Shown here: piece after piece, positions 51,714 through 63,865 of the stretch
How positions within the stretch are numbered: position 1 is the stretch's first letter
Layout: every line of letters begins with the position of its first letter
Origin: Dichotomocladium elegans
Taxonomy: Eukaryota; Mucoromycota; Mucoromycetes; Mucorales; Lichtheimiaceae
Assembly: GCA_025716815.1 (NCBI GenBank)
Contig: JAIXMN010000012.1
Span: forward strand, 124,001-188,000
Length of the DNA: 64,000 bases
Direction of reading: 5' to 3'
Notes under the pieces: generated by a model
What the model saw: only the letters and a program-made list of their open reading frames with translations
The model's database searches: none
What the model was told of the DNA's origin: nothing
Translations under genes and position numbers: made by a program

Positions 51714-52667
51714 TTAAAAGCGTATTGATCGCGAAACACCCTCGCCTCTGCTAATGCCGGGATCCGACACAGACGATAGGTTCATTCTATGGTTCGGCAA
51801 TGATGACTGATCTTCAAGGTCCCTTTTCTCTGCGGGTGCAATGTTCGTGGACCCCCACATATGCGAAAACATCGTTGCCCAGATGAGTCCCAGAGCGGAA
51901 GGTAAACGATGAAGGGCAAAACCAATCGCCTCGATCTGGTAGCTCTTTCCTGAAATGTCTGCTTGCCCAATCGAATATTCGAGCGCTATTAGGTATGCCG
52001 ACACTGAGCTACCGATAGCGGAAAGTAGCACAAAGCTTGCGAAGATCACTAACGTTCTCCGAAAAGGCTTGATGTTGTTCTTGCAAAAATGGAACTCGTA
52101 GGCGAGAAAAATGCAAAACCCCCAGACACCATGGACAGCAAAAAGCCCGCCTCGCTCATCTATCTGTGGTATGTACGTGACTTGATAAGGATCCATCTGG
52201 TAGTGGATGTTGCTTGCAAACGCTATAGTACATGCCATGCCTACAGCAGCCCACATATATCCCAAATAGGTACCGTAGAGCTTCTCCCGGCGATGAGACT
52301 CATGTATCGGCTGCGAAAATCGAAACACGTCGAGGAGGTATACCCAAAGGAAGATCATGCTTATCATGGCGAGAGCATCGGAGGCAGCTGCTATTTCAAA
52401 TGAAACGACAATTCTGGAGCCGAGAGGGGAATTGTGTGGCTCTACTCTTGTTTGCCAATCAGATAAGAAATGGGCGATACCTTGAGCAATGGAGATGGCA
52501 GAGGTGAGGAAAATGAGAAGATAGGGTGTGATACACTTGCGACGGGTCGCTTGAATGGCACTGCCGGTGAGAGCTAGCGTATTCAACGTAATGATTGTAA
52601 TTGCACCGCGGAATTTCAGATCGACTGCGCTCTTGTATGATCCACTGTGGTCTGTATAAAGATACAT
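51714..52667 (-). CDS. Seven-TM membrane protein, family member 2
   Basis: Intronless. From the first in-frame ATG (52667) it is 317 residues. The frame is open upstream to 52748 but without an ATG, and a stop precedes. Seven hydrophobic segments can be recognised, including the TM3 end IFLWVYLLDVFRFSQ, matching the D-x-FR-x-S signature of the genes at 28.6 and 62.8 kb. TM4 begins GTYLGYMWAAVGMA; TM5 ends in VWGFCIFLAYEFHF. The tail is short (~45 residues) and Ser-rich. ATATAAA at 52754-52760 is a likely TATA box. GPCR-like topology is inferred and the ligand is unknown. It sits between repeats B and C, which point toward each other. Confidence 0.75.
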   Translation of the reverse strand: MYLYTDHSGSYKSAVDLKFRGAITIITLNTLALTGSAIQATRRKCITPYLLIFLTSAISIAQGIAHFLSDWQTRVEPHNSPLGSRIVVSFEIAAASDALAMISMIFLWVYLLDVFRFSQPIHESHRREKLYGTYLGYMWAAVGMACTIAFASNIHYQMDPYQVTYIPQIDERGGLFAVHGVWGFCIFLAYEFHFCKNNIKPFRRTLVIFASFVLLSAIGSSVSAYLIALEYSIGQADISGKSYQIEAIGFALHRLPSALGLIWATMFSHMWGSTNIAPAEKRDLEDQSSLPNHRMNLSSVSDPGISRGEGVSRSIRF

Positions 52668-53711
52668 GAGGTACTGGTAAAAGAAGAGCAATACGTTTCC
52701 TGGATGCCAATCCCTCCGGGATGTACAATCTTTATTTTCCCAAGTCAAATGAGTTTATATCATATGTGGACGTGATGTGGGAGTTTACTAAAAAAGGCTG
52801 TTCTTATGGCTTGTGTGACCGCTAAAACAATGCCGCCCATCCCTCCTGCTGGGTCGCACGTACCTCGGTATTCTTCATGCATCTTATTGAGTGCTTCTGT
52901 CATGACCAGAAATGTTCTATTCAGCGAGAGCTTCGATTATGAGAACGTACGTCTTAAGGCTCCAGAACTGATATGAGTATCTTTAAAACCACTTGTGATG
53001 GTCATAAAAGTGACGTTTGGCTGGCTATTCAATCGGCGTTGCGATTTAAGATTTTTCAGCCACGTTGTCGGGTATAATGCGCCACATCGGATACTTACGT
53101 TGATGGTTAATTAACCGCCCGCGCTCTTCTACTCTTTCATGTGAGTTGCATAATTTTTGGAGAGCTAAGGGTCAATACGAACAACCCCCCGGCTTTTTCG
53201 CCGTTCCCGGATATTGCAGCAAAAAATAGAGAGGAGATCACTCATCGCTTAAGAAAATTGCAGCTTTCCCGGTTTTTTGCATTTTGCTGCCCGGAAAAGG
53301 CGCTCTGCAGTTTCCTGCGTATGTTATTCATGCCTGGGAGACCATTGTGGAGGTGGAATCCAAACTCATGAATTATAATTACGTATCACCAAGCTCATTA
53401 CACTATGCTTAATTTATTGTTAGAAAACTAAAGTTAGCAAAGATTGCTTTTAGACGCTGTTAAAGGCTCTGCAGAGGTACTACTGGTTGTTCATTACGGA
53501 TGTGCTGGTAGTCAATGTTACTCTGTACTTTTGACTAAAAAATATTTTATATATGTAACAATCCTGGCAACTTGCAAAAAATGAGGGTTCACTGTAGTTC
53601 TTCAGCAATAAAGGTGAATGCGTCTTCAAGAATGAAAAACAGAAGGTACCAAAATGTATATTTTTTCGATAGCACTGATAAAAGTGTCACATAGCAGAAA
53701 TACTGTACCAC
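52668..53711. other. Gap between seven-TM gene 2 and repeat C
   Basis: Holds the promoter of seven-TM gene 2 (TATA-like at 52754-52760). Otherwise nothing recognised. Confidence 0.5.
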
Positions 53712-56205
53712 CCCATCGATCCGAAATTATTGATCTAATGATGAAATAACTTTATACAATTTATGGATCTTTTTCCTGCATCTTGAACGTCATCTTTTTA
53801 TCTCGTCTACAAGATTACAGTCTGTGCTCGATATACCTAAAGACTCTGTGGGAGCAGATATCATACGATGTAACGAACATTCTGTATGACGATTTGATGC
53901 CCAGTAGATATGCGTAACAAGCGCAGATACCTTTAACTGATGCTCAGAAGAAGTAGGTCTGTGTTTATGCAGGAACACTACCCCACCTAGAGAGCAAGCT
54001 CAGGATTCTTGCTGGACTAAGGACCAATTTAAACCCGAAAATGGTCGTAGTATTACCACGATCAGCGACATCGTTAAGATGAAGACAAGCTAATCAGGCC
54101 AGATCAGGGTTTTACAGCGATTATCCATTCTGACCCACTTTGACGTGCCTGGTAGGCAGGAAAAATCATTGTCCATCAAGGAGGCCCAAAATCTGAGACC
54201 TTTGGCTGATTTTGCCACAAAACAACAAAGCAGAGGTATGTTTACGCATTTTTATTACCTCTTTCTATACCGAAAGAGTAGAAAGTTCATTTGAGTTTTG
54301 GTATAGAGAATTACCGAAAATTGCCTGCTCACGAAGTACATAGATGACGATTTAACGGCATCCGTTATAAAGAGTGCTGACTGTAATTTTGTATTCGTCT
54401 GACCATATTGAGTGAATGACAGGAGCATTTCAGGCGTCTGAAAAATAAGCCGACCCTTTTCTTTATCATTAAGAAGCAACTTCTCTGGGAGACGTCGATA
54501 TATCGCTCTCACTAGATATCCCCTCAAGACAATCTTCGTTTGTCAGTCTTACTCCAATCTTCCACCATACCAGTCTAGTAATTCTTTATGCGGCAGGGTT
54601 TAACCTTTCATCATCTCGGCACGCATTTGGCAGACGAATCCAGTGATTTATACTAAAGCTACTTCATATGGGTTTCGTCGCCTATTTGGTTCACGGTGCA
54701 CATAAACCCAGTCAATCTTAGCACTCTCGGCGATTTGATAATTTGGAAGCACAGACAACCGTTCGTTTCCCATCTCCCAGACCAAGTATGCCTTTTAAAC
54801 ACAGGCTACATACACGCATTGCAGCAATCTATTCCACACTCCAGCAACCCAGAAAAAAAAAAGCGGGACGAACCCCATATAAGCAAAGCGTAAGTAGTTC
54901 TTGCGATAAACATCAGCTGCTGCATCCGTGATGATGGCACCGCTGGTGATTGTAAATGCCGTTTGTTGAGTTTCCGGCTCATAATCTCTGGTATCCTCCC
55001 TACTTTTGAGACGTGTAGTTACCGCCTCCGTCAACCTATTTCGTGGTTGCTTGTGAAAATCAGGAGCTACGAGGAATCTGTTCCAGAATCGGAAAATTAC
55101 TCTTGGCCCCCATGCGATAACAGCGTACCGTTGCCTATGGAAATGACACCTTGACAGCGAACACACTCATTCATGCAATAGTGGTCTTTTTGCTTTTGTA
55201 TCACTCCATACAGAGCTTTTTTTAAAATTCGACTTGATTGCAGTTTTTCATTGATCCCTTTGCGCACCGTCAAGATATGATTTTAATGCTCAACAAAGTG
55301 GAGTAGCCTTGCACACTAATATATGAAATTGTCGCAGAAACAAGACTTTATTGATTTGTACATATTGGACCTGGCGCGAAGCTCCATGAACTACATATCA
55401 GAATTAGGGAGAAAAACAGGTTACAATTGCGGAACCTTCGCAAACATCTGAAGTGCTTGGATCTGTCATCTCAACGTATAGTAGCCTGCCGCATTCTGTA
55501 TAATAATTGTTCTAATGTTTTCTGCATCAGACAAATGAGATAGTTAGCATCCGAGACCAATGACGATGAATATATTAGCAATACATGCATGATAATTTAG
55601 TTCAAAAAACGGGAGGATGTCTTGACCTTTCCAATTGTTGTACAATGCTCCATGAGTTATACATAGATAGTAGCCCATTCGGCAGTCCTTCCACATAGAC
55701 AATTAAGGCAATTCCCCGGATAAAACCTTGTCGCAGCCAGTTTCTGGTATGGTGCTTCTGAATAGGAAGCGTTGTTGATCAATGTCAAAAACGTTCTTGC
55801 GCTTTTTTCAAATGCCTTTTGTTGATCCTATTCGACAGAGCAGTGGAAAGGATTATCGTGTTCATTGTGTGTTTGCTGGTTTTATCTTCTATTTCTTTTT
55901 ATTTTTCCATATTTATGCTTCTCATCTATTTGTATACGCTTTTCTTATAATAGTAGATATGGTGTGTCTGAGATGAGGATAGCGCCCAGGTTCTATCTTA
56001 GAATTATCGTAAGATACTACTTCATTTAGCATAGCAACGGTAGTTGTCGCCTTCATGTTGCGCTTAGAAGCAACTTGAGTATATGTATCATTCCGTCAAA
56101 GACTTCTTGTGAGCATGTGTATGGATGTAGTAGATGTTCGTCCTTGTGAGCTATACACCGCCTGGAATCTATGTCAATATGCTGCGTTTCCAAAGTGGTT
56201 CCAGT

Positions 56206-56798
56206 TCAAAATAAAAGTACAGCGGCCGCCTGTTCTTGCGATTCTCTTGCTTCCGCGTGAATCATATCACTACAACGAATTATTGTCACAACGATTTCGT
56301 CTCGATTAAAGGAGATCTCCCGAGTACCGCGCATAAGGACTTGTAAGAGCGGGTAAGTAAGAATCCGCTGCATATGCGAGAATATAAACTCGCTGCCTTC
56401 GCCAAGAGAGTGCAATGCACGTTCCCGAGGGGCATTGGGATCCCCCGTCAAGAGAATCATCCAAAGCTGGAGAGGATAGTCTTCCCCGCATCCCTCGGTG
56501 GCTTCCCAGGCGCCACCAAACCACCTACCACAATGATGCTCCTGCAGAACGACGGAGAAGACACACCGCAGCAGAGCACTCGTGAAGGAGACGCCGCGCA
56601 AAAGTGGATATTGATTTCCGCAAGGCCATGCAGTGCTATATATCCGGTAACAAACTCAGTGCAGGTGTTGTACGTACCGTTAGTATACGCATGTCGCGCA
56701 AGAAGGATCATTAGAGGCAAAGAGACATCAACGCGCCAGCCGATCTTCTGGGTGGTATCCCATACTAAACGCGGTTTCAGTAAATGCATATCGTGCAT
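56206..56798 (-). other. Right member of head-to-head ORF pair, copy C
   Basis: Inverted counterpart of 34644-35236, with two or three residue changes in the open stretch. Confidence 0.35.
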
Positions 56799-56965
56799 AA
56801 TGGAAGGAAAATGAAGCTTCTACATACCTTTGTATATTTCGCACAGGGGAGACCATGTTGCAACCCTTCCAATATGGAGGGATTGGCATGGTCTCCGGTG
56901 CTGATGCGCTGATAAATCAGTCCTCGATCGATCTTTCTTGCAAAACATGAGCATACGGACAGTAC

Positions 56966-57277
56966 GTGCAGCACCTGCACTCAGTGTGTGAGCGGATATA
57001 TAGCATTGCATATCCTTGTGGAAGTCAATATTCACTTTTGCGTGACGACTTCTTCACAAGTGATCTGCCGCGGCGTGTCTTTTCCGGCATTCTACAAGAG
57101 CATCATCAAGGTAAGCGGTTCGGCAGCACCTCGGAAACCACAGAGAGAAGCAGAAAAGGCCATCCACTCCAGCCATGGATGAACTCCATCAGGGTTCACC
57201 CGCCGCCCAAGGGACCACGAAAGGACCCCGGTGGTCCCCCCAGAGGCTGCTGGACTATACATGTGGATGCGGACTAG
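56966..57277 (+). other. Left member of head-to-head ORF pair, copy C
   Basis: Inverted counterpart of 34147-34476; ends PRGCWTIHVDAD like copy B. Confidence 0.4.
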
Positions 57278-57642
57278 TTTAATACCATGGTCATGAATTT
57301 GGTTTCTAGGTTTGACTTACGACAACCCCTGGCTCGGGAAGACACCACAGACCGGAGGAGGCGGAGAAGAGGAAGAGAAGAGGAAGGCGGAAGAGCAGAA
57401 GCGGGACTGTAGAAGAGATGAAGGAAACGATTAGCTTTGACGTTCAAATACATATGACATGGCGCCTTTCAAACCCTACCAAGGAGCGGAAGAGAGCAAA
57501 GGAGAAGAGGAAGGCGGAAGAACAGGAAGCGGAACTGTAGAAGAGATGAAGGAAATGATTAGCGTTTGGGATTCATAACATTATATGCCGCAAGACAGAA
57601 GCTAAAACATACCGAAAAGGACTGGAAGGAGGACACATCACC

Positions 57643-58284
57643 CTACATGCCTTCGTCGCGGACGGGAGAGGCAGGCATGTAGGGCGGCGACGCCACTGGA
57701 GAGGGAGCGGAAGGAGAGGACGATGGAGAATGCGGTAACGAAGGAAAGGGAGAAGGCATAAATAGCGGAGACAAAGGTACAAGGAAGGGAGACAATGAAG
57801 GAGCTGGAGGAGAGGACGAGGGAGACGAAGGAGGCGACGAAGGAGCGGGAGGGGGCAGAAGAAGAGGAGACAAAGGCAAAAGGAAAGGAGAGGATGAGGG
57901 AACGGGCGGAGAAGATGACGGAGACGAAGAGAACTGTGGGGGGGAGAAGGGCAGCGGAGACGGGGGGCATAAATCCATAGGCTCGGGACCAGCCCGAGCA
58001 GAGAGAGGAAGCGTTGGCGGCGATGGCTGGCATATATCCATAGGCTCGGGACCAGCCCGAGCAGAGAGCGGAAGGAGTGACGGTGACGGCGACGGCGTGC
58101 ATATATCCATAGGCTCGGGACCAGCCCGAGCAGAGAGAGACGGAGAATCTGGACAGATGTCCATTGGCTGGGGACCAGCCCACGAACCGAGAAGCGATGG
58201 AGGAGGAGGAGCAGAGAAGAAAGAAGGCGCGAAGAAAAATGGCTCGAAGCCGGTGCTGTGCAAGTCTTGATGTTGTGAAAACAT
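57643..58284 (-). CDS. PMDIC-repeat Pro/Ser-rich protein, copy C
   Basis: 213 residues with four units instead of five (P-M-D-I-C three times, then PMDLC). About 15% diverged from copies A and B, yet still open end to end. One whole unit is missing, an extra SPSP is inserted, and every indel keeps the frame. The last ~35 residues (SPSAPSPVASPPYMPASPVR) are unchanged. A TATA box is retained at 58326-58333. Confidence 0.55.
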   Translation of the reverse strand: MFSQHQDLHSTGFEPFFFAPSFFSAPPPPSLLGSWAGPQPMDICPDSPSLSARAGPEPMDICTPSPSPSLLPLSARAGPEPMDICQPSPPTLPLSARAGPEPMDLCPPSPLPFSPPQFSSSPSSSPPVPSSSPFLLPLSPLLLPPPAPSSPPSSPSSSPPAPSLSPFLVPLSPLFMPSPFPSLPHSPSSSPSAPSPVASPPYMPASPVRDEGM

Positions 58285-58325
58285 GTCGAATAACTGCAAT
58301 GTTATCTGAAATAGCATTTTGCTCG

Positions 58326-58333
58326 TATTTATA
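58326..58333 (-). promoter_or_regulatory. TATA box of PMDIC-repeat ORF, copy C
   Basis: TATAAATA on the minus strand, 42 bp before the ATG at 58284. Confidence 0.6.
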
Positions 58334-60235
58334 CCTTTTTCTTTATTTTTTGGTGGGAGCAAAGAAAATCGGTGGGGGAGGAATCCCGGATCAAGCCACT
58401 TCTTCCGAAAAAAAAACGAAGCCGTATGCTTCTTATTCTATACATAGGCGATCATCTTATTTTTCCCGTCGAAAAGCCTCATATCTTATTTTATGATGCT
58501 ATAGCTAGTCTATGTATTGGGCAGCAGTACTTAGGCCACATCTCGATTAACAGGTAGAGGTACTCTCTGCAAGAAGTTCTCTCCCCCAAGTAAAGAACAG
58601 CTATGATATCATTTTCTTTATTCGTTCCCCATTGCCGCGCGCGACTTCCTTCCCATCGCTTGGTATCAAATTTGTGATAAAGTCGATGTCTGCGATTCTC
58701 CTCGTACTAGTCACGTCTTTTTCCGTTGAGTTTTGACCGTTTTTCATGTTTACGGCCATGGCACTGATTGTCACCGTGGATGCGTGCGGGGTGATCAGCG
58801 GTCTGCAACTCAGCTACAAAAGGTAAGAGACGCATAGGTATTGTGGGGTAGAAAAATTGGGATTCACACGCCCATGGGGTGATAGGGGATGTCCGTGCAT
58901 TTCGGATGAAGATCGCACAGAAAGCATTCTGTGGTGCACAGGTCACGCCCTCCCCAAAAAGGAAAGCATGTGAAAATGTCAAAAAGGGAATGGGTATCAT
59001 GTGATATCGATGAATCCAAAGCGTAAATAGGCTTTGCTCTTGCAGCAAACGTGCCATAGCTCCTCCATCAAGGTGTGACTTGCGAGATATATGAGATATG
59101 AGATCTTTAGATAGCGCCCCAATGCTTTTCATCCAAGAGCGCTGGGGACTATTTATGATCGCGAAAATAACCGCGTATCACCGTTTCACCTCTGGAAACC
59201 TAGCACGTCGATCGCTTTTACAAGTAATTCTTTCCTCCATTTTTTGCTCGATATATTTATCTTTCGACAAATTTCAGCAGATATCAGGTGGATGAGGCAA
59301 GATGGATGTATTGTGAATCCGAGAGTAATATAGACACGGAGTGTAGCATATGTATGTGCCTTATGCAATTTATACAAAAACTGAGACTTTCAATACTAGA
59401 GGTTTTCACGGGACGTTTGTGATATCCTCGGACCACTGGGAGCTGTAAATACATAATTTTAAGAAAATGGTGTGCGTCTTTGATATTGGGAAATGGTGTA
59501 TAAAAAAAACAACATGATCATTCGGCACTCTTGTCCAGATGATGATACTCATGTAGCAGAATAGGTAATAAAGGGGCTAGAATATAGTATATTGGCGAGA
59601 TAAAAGTAAACTTATATGGAACGCTGTCTATCATCATGTGCATACCATGATATGATTGAAGCTGTTATGGGCAAAGCAGCAAACTGTCTAAAGGCACCCA
59701 ACTTGTCTCCTTCTAAACAGACTTCCATTGTTTTAATTATATAATCGGACTTTTATTCTAACAGCCTTCTTCAGCTTAATTGCAGTCTTCGCTTAGACTA
59801 TGAGTCGGAGAAGGCATTAAAAAGGTGGATTGGAATAAGTGAGGGAAGAACTATGCGGAAATTCTAAGGCAACCCATGGCACTTGTACAGTTTGGTCATA
59901 TTTATGAGATGGCATACATCTTTCTGGAGCACTTAACTATGCCTATTATAACAACGAAGCTCTTCTGCAATATTTGAGTGGTGATTGAGGTTCTAGAAGT
60001 GCGTGAGATAGTAGAATACAATGAGACATGCGATTATCAGTTATTCGAGTAAAGATTGCGAAAAGCCCCTGCATAGCACCGTTATGGACGAAGTGCTCTA
60101 CTGTGTAGGAAACGTACAGTGTAGTTACGTGTTATTATTCAGTATCAGAATATCTCATATCGGTAAAACATCATAAAATCCCAGTAGGCAGTAAATAGAG
60201 GGAAACGATTGTGAAAATGGATCCGTCTGTATAGT

Positions 60236-62844
60236 GGTATCCTGTATTATTCAATCTGCAATCACCTATGCGACAAATTCATGTTATATGCCAAAGGATA
60301 TGGCGGAATCTCAGTCAGATTACAAAATATTTTATTGAAGCTCAATACCGGTATAGTGATCTTCTAGAAGCGGTAACATCCGCAGTGGGCAATAGCATTA
60401 TCAGCGGGTGTTAAACCATGACGTAGGTGATCACCTTAGTTTGGATTGCGTTATGTTCGAATCCTAATCCTGCTGTCCAATGTAGCATCTTTTTCTGAAT
60501 TTTGCTTTAAACTAAAGTATTCTACAGTTACTTCCAATATCACTGCCTTCAAGAGCTTCCTTCCGCAAAGAGCTTAAAGGATGTGTGAAAAAAAAACTTG
60601 TTTCGCCTGGCGATGCTTCTCTTTTCGAAAGAGAGCGTATCAATTTTACAGTCGACTTTTAACCTGCATTTGCTATTGCACATGATCCGACTTTTATCAG
60701 TCTCAGAAAACGGTTCTCTAGTTTCAATAAGATATAACCGGACTTGACCACTGACCGTCCATGCGGATAAGATTGACTTAACCACGGATACCAACCATGC
60801 GGTTAACTGTTACTCACTATCAAAATTACATGACCAGGATTGCTACAACCGATACGCCGAATTTCGGGGATAATCATCATTTCGGATCTCTGTGTCAACA
60901 CCTCAATCGATATGACTATCGGTAACCGACGAAAAGAAGGGCTCCTAAGAATTGATGTATTACCCTGGAGACGCATTTTCCAGCAGTTATGCGAACAGTT
61001 ACATATCATTCTGAGGATGTTTGATTGTCGCGTATGCTTGTTTTTGAAAAAGTACCGAAGTTCCCGCGAAAATGTAGCCGGTATAGCTCATTGTTGCCCT
61101 AAATAATATCTTCCCAGATGGACATGTTCCTTCAATATGCCAGCCATTCATTGCCGACAATCTACAGAGTGCCAAAATCCTGTATGCCGCCAAAATTGGG
61201 CCATCCACTTTGGCACCTTGAACGGATCGTCGCTTCGAGTACCTTGCCTCTACGCAATCTAGGCTCCTCCTCGATAAGAGTTAGGAGCTGATCAATCAAA
61301 GCGGTATACAATATATGTATCTTAGATACGTTGTTAAAGAGTCATGCTATGAAAAGGTAGACCAGCTACCAAACGCTGATAGAAGGTAAAATATAGTTGA
61401 CGCAACAAGGAGCTTGTGATCCCTTTTGGAAGCGGATCTAGGGCGTTACTTAGAGTATTGGACTTCCAGAAAACTGCACCAAAGCGCCTGTAATACTCGT
61501 AGCATGCATTGAAATCGGTGGACACTCATTGCATTTTGGAAGGAGAGATCGAGTAGGCCCACCCAAGATTCTAGGATAACCACACTTCGACGGGTAATAT
61601 ACAAGGACAATGTGAAGAATGACAATGGTGGTCCAATCCAGAAGTGGCTGTTATTATTAATGTTCAGATTTGAGATAATGACCCCTCTGGAGAAGAGTGG
61701 TTTCTTTCCTGTTGGCGAATAGCCGGCCAACACGGAACGTTGGTAGCTCCTGGTATCATCGTCATAGTCCACCCCGATGAGAAGTCGATCGTCATACATA
61801 GCTTTATTTTCGACCAATCTCAGCTTCGCTAGTGAAGAGAATAGGTTACATATCCGCTGCATCTTTTTCGATGTGTAGACCTTCTCATAGCCGTTATCAA
61901 AATTGCTTCGTGCCATATAAGAAGGAAAAGAGTGCTTTTTACCAGATGGGCATCTTCCTGGGCATGAATGCAAATGTTGTTCTTGCCTGCTCCCAGAAAG
62001 TTTCTGTTTGTCTAAGCTAGCATGTGTATGGAGTAGATAAAAACTCGACACGCATAGGATGCAAGTCGGAATAACGTCCACTAGTTCTTTAATATGCTTG
62101 TCTAGATGCTGAAGGAACAGCATCTGACGAATGTGTCATCTATTCAGGAAAACGTCCCCAGTAGCCACAATAAGAATGTGGTGGACACTTTCTCGACGCC
62201 TGGTCCAGGCCAGTGTTTATATCCAGGAAGTCGGAATTTTTGAATCCACGGTGCTGTCGACAAGCTACCTTTGTTGAATTGAGAAAGCGGCAGGACAGCT
62301 TCAGAGCAATAGAGATAAAGGTTTTGAACTATGGGCTTCGCGACATAGGACAACCCAGCGCATCAATTGTTCACTGGAAGGATGAAATAGCAATCCTTAT
62401 GCTGCTATTACATGATTGATTTTCTGATGCAAATCACGAGAGACACTGATTGGACTCGTTCCAAGTGCTAGGATAGCAGATATCAAGTTGATTGGCATAG
62501 AAACAGCCAGCCGAGTTACCTCCGAACATGGAGGAAATACCCCGGATTCGTTATGAATGCGATCTGCACTCTAATACTTAAGCTCATTATTAAGTGAAGG
62601 ATCAAGGCATTGACAACTCTAGTACACTACTGTTATGTGGTATCTTAATGAATTGTAAGGCGGTTCTTTTGAAAATGACAGGACCTCAGGAACAGCTCTC
62701 CATCCTAGATCTGGGCAACCCCTATAATTAACCAGGCTGTGCGCGCATTTGAGGTTGTAGTCGGATCATGTTAAACAACTTGTGTCATGTACAATCGGAA
62801 AGGGTAAATTTAAAAATAGCACAGTTTCTGTGAAACAAGATTTT
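60236..62844. other. Gap with weak minus-strand coding-like ORFs
   Basis: Minus-strand ORFs at 61446-62123 (about 225 codons), 61334-61525, 60999-61208 and 60549-60794 read like protein in places (for example YYRRFGAVFWKSNTLSN) but cannot be joined into one gene or matched to a family. They may be the remains of a decayed gene. Confidence 0.3.
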
Positions 62845-63765
62845 TTAATTGTTCACTTGGACTTTGTTTGAATAGAGGTCTTCTGACTCGTCGAATCGCC
62901 CACCATAAACTGAACGAATTCGTGACATGCTCCCTCGACCGACAAGCCCATTCTCAGGCTCATCAAACTGCTCGCTCCACGAAAGACGAATATGGCGATT
63001 GCGACTGACAAGCCATTTTGGGCCTGTAAAGCACAGATAGAGGATCGCCAGCGACACAAATAATGAGTTGGCGACCCAATCGATCCATACGGAGATAGAA
63101 ACGTCGCTTCCAATGAGGGCGAGGACTTGCTCTAGGGTATTTAGGATGGTGATAAGCGTAAGGAGACCAAATAAGACCCACAGCGATGTCGAAAAGGAGC
63201 TGACGTGATCTTTTGATGAGGTGGCGTGATACTGCAGTAGGAAGAGTATTGGAAATCCCCACTGTCCGAATGTCAAGAAACATGATGTAGCAACCGGGCT
63301 AGTGCTGATTATAAATCCCGAGAAATCGACAGGAGAAAGATAGAAGACCAGGATAACAGCGACAACGACCATTGCAATTGTGTAGACGTAGGCAATATAT
63401 ATGCTTATCAAGTTGTTGCTGTACGAACGGATCGGATTTGACTTGTGCGTCGGGGCGGATGTTCGAAACACGTCAATGAGAGCACACCAGAGAAGCGAGG
63501 GTTCAATGTAGTTGAAAAAGGTAGCGACGAGATACAATCTATAGTACACCATGAATTCACCGTCGTCGAAGACGTCCCTGGAGTAGACTGTAGCCAGATT
63601 GATCACTATGATATGGCTGAAGCATAGTCCAACGCTAGTAACAAATAGAAGTACGTTCCGGAAGATGTGAGTTCGCTTTCCGATCAGGAGGCTGAGAGAC
63701 CAGACCATTCCAGTACTGCTTAGAATGATGGTAGGTATAGAACGGCCTAGAATGGTGGGATCCAT
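62845..63765 (-). CDS. Seven-TM membrane protein, family member 3
   Basis: Intronless, 306 residues from the ATG at 63765. The frame extends upstream without an ATG, through what is better read as the promoter. Seven hydrophobic segments at about 8-27, 33-60, 73-102, 116-145, 155-178, 187-215 and 224-250. The TM3 end is EPSLLWCALIDVFRTSA, with the family's W-x-x-(4)-D-x-FR-x-S signature. The cytoplasmic-like tail (~55 residues) has SRNRHIRLSW and acidic patches. TATA box TATAAATA at 63858-63865. Same strand as repeat copy C and located at its start, as gene 1 is to copy A. Function unknown; GPCR-like topology inferred. Confidence 0.78.
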   Translation of the reverse strand: MDPTILGRSIPTIILSSTGMVWSLSLLIGKRTHIFRNVLLFVTSVGLCFSHIIVINLATVYSRDVFDDGEFMVYYRLYLVATFFNYIEPSLLWCALIDVFRTSAPTHKSNPIRSYSNNLISIYIAYVYTIAMVVVAVILVFYLSPVDFSGFIISTSPVATSCFLTFGQWGFPILFLLQYHATSSKDHVSSFSTSLWVLFGLLTLITILNTLEQVLALIGSDVSISVWIDWVANSLFVSLAILYLCFTGPKWLVSRNRHIRLSWSEQFDEPENGLVGRGSMSRIRSVYGGRFDESEDLYSNKVQVNN

Positions 63766-63857
63766 TGGTGCTGTTGATTCAAAATTAGATGGAAGAAAGA
63801 AAGAAAGGACGAAAACAAAAAGGCTAGTGTTTCGTAAGATGTCCTTGAGTTTCTTTT

Positions 63858-63865
63858 TATTTATA
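63858..63865 (-). promoter_or_regulatory. TATA box of seven-TM gene 3
   Basis: TATAAATA on the minus strand, 93 bp before the ATG at 63765. It makes the upstream frame extension unlikely to be translated. Confidence 0.6.

Larger units (their letters stand above)
53712..60235 (-). repeat. Large dispersed repeat, copy C (inverted)
   Basis: Reverse-orientation copy. 53712 to ~57.7 kb matches 37746-33.7 kb of copy A almost perfectly. ~57.7-58.5 kb matches at about 85%. 58.5-60.235 kb is eroded but still alignable in blocks (for example the ATAAAATCCC...CAGTAGG stretch near 60175). Contains a four-unit PMDIC ORF and the head-to-head ORF pair. 53712-56200 and 58350-60235 carry no supported gene. 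Confidence 0.8.

Noticed and set aside
60410..60475. tRNA-like T-loop (GTTCGAATCC)
   Set aside because: No acceptor stem, D-arm or anticodon arm could be folded around it.
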